Origin: Impatiens glandulifera
Taxonomy: Eukaryota > Streptophyta > Magnoliopsida > Ericales > Balsaminaceae
Direction: 5' to 3'
Assembly: GCF_907164915.1 (NCBI RefSeq)
Contig: NC_061862.1
Coordinates: forward strand, 29,343,151 to 29,407,150
DNA: 64,000 nucleotides
The translations under genes were made by a program, and so were the position numbers. Positions 58,820 through 64,000 of this stretch are shown here, one piece after another; position 1 is the stretch's first letter, and each line of letters opens with the position of its first letter. A model generated the notes under the pieces. That model was not told the DNA's origin. It ran no database searches and saw only the letters and a program-made list of their open reading frames with translations.

Positions 58820-59190
58820 CTTGCGCACTTCTTTAGACCACGTTTGATGAAGTTAGACGACGTTTGTTCGCGCACTTCTTCAGACCAAGTCAAACGACGT
58901 TTGCTCGCGTACTTCTTCAGACCACGTCTGATGAAGTCAAACAACGTCTGCTCGCTCACTTCTTCAGACCACGTCTGATGAAGTCAGATGACGTCTTCTC
59001 GTGCACTTCTTCAGATTACGTTTGATGAAGTCAGACTCCGTCTGATTGCGCATTTCTTCAGACTCTGTCTAAGAAGTTCAGACTGCGTCTGATTGCGCAC
59101 TTCTTCAGACTCCATCTAAGAAGTCCAGACTCCGTCAATATGCGATTGCTTTAGACTGCGTCCGAATACATACTTCTTTAGATCTGTACC
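58820..59190 (-). repeat. 47-bp tandem repeats in the solo LTR
   Basis: About eight diverged units, each containing CACTTCTTCAGAC and an ACGTCTGATGAAGTCAGAC-type half. Starts lie near 58827, 58873, 58910, 58958, 59004, 59051 and 59098. Each unit is an imperfect palindrome (cttcagac / gtctgatgaag). Confidence 0.8.
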
Positions 59191-59830
59191 TGCACAAAGG
59201 CAAATTATCCAACTTAGTTCTTGTTCAGATCATATCTTAATTTTTTACAGACTACAACTTAGTTTTGTTTAGACCACATCATTAAAACTATGTCGTACTT
59301 ATTCTCTTAAGTTTATTAATTAATTATTTCTCTTTTAATTAATTTCCCCTTATCTTTATTTAACTTAATCTAACAATTTAATCTAACATCCTAGACCGCG
59401 TCCAAAACCGACCCATATTGCTTATGGATTGCGTCTAATGAATCAAAGGTCAACCCCGTGCTCGGTCTAAGGCCTATTATGTATTATTTTTTACAATTTT
59501 TGATATCAATCGCAGGTATCGACATTTATTTTAATAATTTAAAATTAAAACGTCAAAATATAAATATATGTCCAAAAAATTGAAAAATAATATATAAATC
59601 AACCATAAAATCAAATTTCTAAATAGCCAAAATTTTGTGAAGTAAATATCATTTTTAACGAGAATAGAGGACATAACGCGAAATCTCTTTTCTATATATT
59701 ACCAAATATCAAATTTGAAAAAAAATCTGAAATTACGTTTGAATACGTAAAATATTTTCTTGTTTTTTTTTTAAAATTAAGTGACAATTCTAAAATTTGA
59801 AAGGTCAGCCACTTAAAATTTAATATAAAT

Positions 59831-61384
59831 AAATTTTAAATAAAATTTTCTGTAATAAAATTTATCATTTCGGTTCCTCATGTCTTATATATCTTATATG
59901 ATATTGGAAGGATGATACAATATTAAAAAAAAACTTGTCTAAAAATTGATTTAAAAATTAAATTTAAAATATATTTATGTGTAAAAATATTATTTACAAC
60001 ACACCACGAGCTCCATATTTCGGGCTCTAACAGATTGTTAAATTGGCTTCTTTTAAAGATCTAAAATTAAGGCTGCAACCTGAAAGTTGAAAGTTAGTAA
60101 AGGAAAAACTTCCATAGAGGTTGTTGTGGATGGACTAAAGAAAAACTCATCATTTTGGTGTGGAATTGTTTGAATGAAGATTGATTGGGCTGTCTATATT
60201 GGGTAATAGAAAAAATGGAGTTTGCTTAATTTGGGTTGTTGAATAAAATTGACTCAAAATTGGGTTATACAATGATGTAATAATATGCATTCTTTAAAAG
60301 ATATTGCCTAGTGATTGTTTGATTGAAAGAAATGAAGAAAAGAAAGAGTTTGTCGGTACAAATTGCCAACGCAACCTTTGTTAAAAAATATTGAGTTAAT
60401 ATTTTACCACACTTCTTTTATCAAGGTAAACATTTAGATTGTCTACTAAGTTTATCCTGAAGGGAGGAAGTAGAAAATAATAAAAATTATTTTATAAATT
60501 GTTAATTAGTTAACTTAAAAAATGATAGTTAATTTTAATAGTTAGTTAGTTTCGTTAATTAATATATAGTATTGAAGTTCCTATATGAAGAATGTAATAA
60601 TTGTTTGAAAATATTTTCAATAATATTCATTTTTTAGTTTACATTTTTCCTCTCCAAGTCTTTGAGCTGTAGGAACTGAAACAGAACTGTATGAACCAAA
60701 ATATATTTTTTAATTATTTGGTCTCGATCGAACGATTTCCACTCGAAATAGCTCCGAACCGACATGCAAAATAAATATTTGAACCGATCCATTCGATTCT
60801 TTCGGGTAACTGAACTGTTGGGCACTGATGTCATGCATAAAGTCATTGATCCATCAATTACCATTATAACTGAATGGTGTCATTATGTAAATGGTTTGCA
60901 ATTTTTTTTAGTGTTCAAATAAAAATCGAATATAAAATAATATTTAAAAGAACATGTTTTTGTTGGGTCTAAAAGATTCAATTAAGGACAGTTAGGTAAA
61001 TGGGCTAGGAAATGTAACATATGTATTAATGTATGAATATAGATCTAGCTACCCATCTTAATTATATTCTAGTTAAAGAATGAAACTGAATGGTTGGTGG
61101 ACACTTATTTTATTTCATACCCTTTGAAAACCAATCTATTGCAAAAGGAGAATGTTGGTTATTGTTTCTTATCATTTAATAGGGTTCTAAAATTTAGGAG
61201 TTAAAAAAAATTATTAATATTATAGGTATCGAAAATATTGTACCGCAATATATCAAAAATATCGAAATTTAAGACATACTGAAAAAAGGCAAGTTATATT
61301 CCCGATACCGAAATTATTTTTACAGTAAAGTACGAGATTTTCAAAATTTTAGTATATCGAAATATACTAAAATAATATTTATAA

Positions 61385-61428
<44 letters not shown>

Positions 61429-61681
61429 TAATGCTTCTAAGGAATTAAATAATTTAATATTAATTATAGGAAACATAATTTTTTTAAATCAAATCAAAAT
61501 ATAATTATACTATGACATTATTCAATATATGTTATCTTTAGACTTTAGACGATAAGATTGAAAAAAGATCCAATCAAACTTTTAATCTCTTGGAGAGGTG
61601 GAAATGAATAAAACTAAATACTCAATCCTTTCAATTCAATTATTGTGAGTGATAGTTTTACAATGTCATCCTCAATTGTTA
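59831..61681. other. AT-rich intergenic region
   Basis: No gene is seen. A (TA)n tract lies at 61389-61430. ATACCGAAAT/TATCGAAAT-rich sequence at 61225-61370 recurs inverted at 63255-63385, so both may be ends of one decayed element into which the Helitron inserted. Confidence 0.45.
61389..61430. repeat. (AT)n microsatellite
   Basis: About 16 AT units, then one extra A and five more TA units. Confidence 0.9.
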
Positions 61682-61921
61682 CTAGCATTTAGCCCGTGCA
61701 TTTGCACGAGTAATAATATAAAAAACCGTGAAAAAAATTACGGATAACATTTTTTATTTTATTTTTAACCGTTTTAAATTTATGGGTGGGTCAACACATA
61801 ATCCGACCCAAGTATCCATTTACTCAACATTATTATATATTAGTTAGTTAAAAAGTTGAACTTATATTAATGTTAAAACGTCCCGCGTTTATCAAATTTG
61901 GTGTTGAATTTAAAATATAAA

Positions 61922-61993
61922 GTCTTTGTAGCCTAGTTGGTTAAAGAGTTGTACTTGTTTTGTTAGGTTGCAAGTTCGAAACATACCTCTAGC
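61922..61993 (+). other. tRNA-like module 1 (pol III A and B boxes)
   Basis: TAGCCTAGTTGG fits the A box and GTTCGAAAC the B box (GWTCRANNC), spaced as in a tRNA gene, followed within 20-30 bases by a T run. The sequence does not fold as a full tRNA by eye, so it is tRNA-derived, like the head of a plant SINE. Confidence 0.65.
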
Positions 61994-62214
61994 ATTTTTA
62001 ATTTTATTTTTAACCGTTTTAAATTTAAAAACGGGTCAACCCACAATCCGACCCAAGTATCCAAATTAACCACAGCTCTCGACCCGGCAATCCGGACACT
62101 TTAAAAATTAAGTATCATTATATATATATAGATTAGTTAGTTAAAAAGTTGAACTTATATTAATGTTAAAACGTCCCGCGTTTATCAAATTTGGTGTTGA
62201 ATTTAAAATATAAA

Positions 62215-62286
62215 GTCTTTGTAGCCTAGTTGGTTAAAGAGTTGTACTTGTTTTGCTAGGTTGCAAGTTCGAAACATACCTCTAGC
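62215..62286 (+). other. tRNA-like module 2
   Basis: Same sequence as module 1 except for one base (gctagg for gttagg). A box, B box and downstream T run are intact. Confidence 0.65.
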
Positions 62287-62507
62287 ATTTTTAATTTTAT
62301 TTTTAACCGTTTTAAATTTAAAAACGGATAAACCCACAATCCGACCCAAGTATCCAAATTAACCACAGCTCTCGACCCGGCAATCCGGACACTTTAAAAA
62401 TTAAGAATCATTATATATATATAGATTAGTTAGTTAAAAAGTTGAACTTATATTAATGTTAAAACGTCCCGCGTTTATCAAATTTGGTGTTGAATTTAAA
62501 ATATAAA

Positions 62508-62579
62508 GTCTTTGTAGCCTAGTTGGTTAAAGAGTTGTACTTGTTTTGTTAGGTTGCAAGTTCGAAACATACTTCTAGC
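62508..62579 (+). other. tRNA-like module 3
   Basis: Same as module 1 except for acttct in place of acctct after the B box. A and B boxes are intact. Confidence 0.65.
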
Positions 62580-62718
62580 ATTTTTAATTTTATTTTTAAC
62601 CGTTTTAAATTTAAAAACGGGTAAACCCACAATCCGACCCAAGTATCCAAATTAACTACAGCTTTCGACCCGGCAATCCGGACACTTTAAAAATTAAGCA
62701 TCATTATATATATATAGA

Positions 62719-64000
62719 TTAGTGATTTTATTTTTAATTTGGGTAAAAAGATAATTGATCTTTTTATGAGTAATTAGAGTTTTAAAATGGAGGAATTGGT
62801 ATGCACAAATGATTGACTAAAATGAGATAAATTCAACCTAGGAAAAGATCATATGAACTTGAATTGTTCAATAAAAATGAACAAATTAAAAAAGTGAGAA
62901 ATTTTTATTATTTAAGTTTAAATTAACTAATATTTATTATTATTTTTATTTAATATTAATTGCATTATCAATTTATAAAAAAATTACATAAACAAAAGGT
63001 ATTAAGGATGGTTTTGAATCTCTCTCATATTCACTTTAGTCTAATTTAAAGACTATATTTATGTTTACTCTTGATTATTTTAAATTTTGTAACTAAATTT
63101 AATTTTTAATATTCCTTAGTTTTTAATAATGTGGAATTTTAAAAAGAATATTTATTTTATGATAAATATCTTTAATTTTGTGTGATTTATGTATTAACTA
63201 GAGTTATATTAAATTAATTTTTTTTAATTATTACGTTTTTTAGGTATGAAATGTATAATAACGATATCGTACCGAAATTAAGGTAAGGTAATGTATTAAT
63301 TTTTCTATACCGAAACTTTTGATAAAGTATAAGATATGGATAAAAATTAAGATATACCGTACCGACCCACTCCTAATTAAACCAATCTAACTCTTTCAAT
63401 GAAAAATCTTAAATTTTAACGTCAACCATCTATATATATATAATTCAAATTATTGGAAGTTTACAATACTCTCTCTACGTTCATTCGATAATTTTCCTAA
63501 TTTATCTTCATAATTAATTTTACTATAATATTTCTTAATTAATTTTTTTATATAAAAAAATTATTTAAAAATAAATAGTTTGGAAAACAAATTTATTTAT
63601 ATATAAAATTAAAAAATAAATAGAAAAACAATATAAAAAAATTATTTAAAAATAAATAGTTTGGAAAACAAATTTATTTATATATAAAATTAAAAAATAA
63701 ATAGAAAAACAAATTAGGAAAAAATATTTTTAATTAGAATAATATATATATATAAGAGAAAAAATAAAAATAAAAATAAAAAATATTTTTACTAATAAAT
63801 TTATTTAAAATTAGGATAAAAAATTAAGTTAATTTCTCTTCCTAATTTATTTTTCTTAATTAATTTATTTTTCTTATAAAAATATATATTAAATTAAATA
63901 TTATATCAGAGATATGATAAAGTAAATAAAAAAAAGTTAAATAGAAAAAATATGATGAGAGTAAAAAATAATCTCTATTTTATTAATTTTATATAAATAT
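62719..64000. other. AT-rich intergenic region to window end
   Basis: No gene is seen. It contains the 81-bp tandem duplication at 63551-63712 and the ACCGAAAT-rich segment at 63255-63385 ending ACCGACCCACTCCTA, possibly one end of a decayed hAT-type element. Confidence 0.45.
63551..63712. repeat. 81-bp tandem duplication
   Basis: The block starting TATAAAAAAATTATTTAAAA and containing AGTTTGGAAAACAAATTTAT occurs twice in a row with period 81 and almost no differences, so it is recent. Confidence 0.9.

Larger units (their letters stand above)
57851..59388 (-). mobile_element. Inverted solo LTR of a Sirevirus-like copia element
   Basis: On the plus strand it starts TGTTAGGATT and ends AATCTAACA; inverted, these are the same termini as the LTR at 10847-12145. 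The reverse complement of 58070-58150 carries gaatatccttct, aggggtgac and gaacatccataaaa, shared with that LTR. Flanks TCCTC and TCCTA agree at 4 of 5 positions, fitting a 5-bp target duplication. No internal region is present, so it is a solo LTR (1538 bp) left by recombination. The rest of the sequence has diverged, so it is a related subfamily. Confidence 0.8.
56926..59830 (-). repeat. Probable inverted copy C of the same repeat family, split by a solo LTR
   Basis: Read on the minus strand from about 59830, it shows GAATTGTCACTTAATTTTA, then TTTCGCGTTATG, GTTAAAAATGATATTTACTTC and CAAAATTTTGGCTATTTA, in the order seen at the start of copy A. It is interrupted at 59388/57851 by the solo LTR. 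The part 56926-57850 (minus strand, with ggcctaggtcg and cgagactccgacggaaa-like wording) is assigned by position only; it does not match copies A or B clearly. Confidence 0.4.
61682..62718 (-). mobile_element. Non-autonomous Helitron
   Basis: On the minus strand it starts TCTATATATATATAAT (62718 downward) and ends CTAG at 61682, lying between A and T as Helitrons do. Eleven bases before the end is the expected hairpin: stem CTCGTGC/GCACGGG (complement of 61693-61710), loop AAAT. There are no terminal inverted repeats and no target duplication. It is 1037 bp long with no Rep/helicase gene, so it depends on another Helitron. The body is mostly a three-unit tandem array. Confidence 0.8.
61840..62718 (-). 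repeat. Three 293-bp tandem units inside the Helitron
   Basis: Units 61840-62132, 62133-62425 and 62426-62718 are nearly identical (a few substitutions, for example acctct/acttct). The period is exactly 293. Each carries the Helitron 5' terminus TCTATATATATAT at one end, except that the outer end of the partial unit before 61840 is altered. A shorter fourth part (61750-61839) lacks the gctctcgacccggcaatcc segment. Confidence 0.92.

Noticed and set aside
58503..58978. Small open frames inside the solo LTR
   Set aside because: They follow the tandem repeat period and have no similarity to proteins.
61922..61993. A functional tRNA gene
   Set aside because: A and B boxes are present, but no convincing acceptor stem or anticodon arm could be formed.
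61840..62718. CRISPR-like or satellite array
   Set aside because: The 293-bp head-to-tail units without spacers, inside Helitron ends in a plant genome, do not fit a CRISPR array; three units are too few to call a satellite.

Overview
The window is nuclear DNA from a flowering plant, almost certainly a eudicot. The genes are intron-containing, the intergenic DNA is very AT-rich, and most of the recognisable sequence is transposable elements. I place it tentatively in the asterids (Lamiales), because the accessory proteins of the first element resemble a large unnamed protein group I remember from such genomes. That placement is from memory and was not checked.

Layout. 1-12145 is the 3' part of a Sirevirus-like Ty1/copia retrotransposon: gag (cut by the window edge), a broken pol, three tandem related accessory genes, a duplicated polypurine-tract region and a 1.3-kb 3' LTR. 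It sits in the remains of a Ty3/gypsy element (12146-13138). A fragment of a dispersed non-coding repeat follows (about 13165-13617). Next is a Mutator-like element carrying pieces of two host genes, a PPR protein and an X8-domain beta-1,3-glucanase (13661-15888), then a decayed LINE ORF1 (about 16110-17880). A five-exon SC35-like (SCL) splicing-factor gene lies on the minus strand (18394-20646), beside a truncated tandem duplicate that keeps a complete RRM (21366-22733).

22800-41900 is AT-rich DNA with a hairpin, a LINE remnant, a probable hAT-type element and a 2.6-kb dispersed repeat. An IQM-family calmodulin-binding protein gene (42596-44679, plus) has seven coding exons and a 5'UTR intron. 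An O-fucosyltransferase-like Golgi protein gene (51517-53191, plus) is essentially intronless but frameshifted near its 3' end. Another copy of the 2.6-kb repeat follows (54160-56925). A third, inverted copy is probably split by an inverted solo LTR of a relative of the first element (57851-59388). A Helitron (61682-62718, minus) contains three 293-bp tandem units, each with a tRNA-like pol III promoter.

The three host genes (SCL, IQM, O-fucosyltransferase-like) appear unrelated in function. The strongest leads are the triplicated accessory genes behind the copia pol, each with its own TATA box and leader; the Helitron array with tRNA-like modules; the two-gene Pack-MULE; and a promoter element (MSA-like, 11 bp upstream of TATA) conserved between two diverged LTRs.
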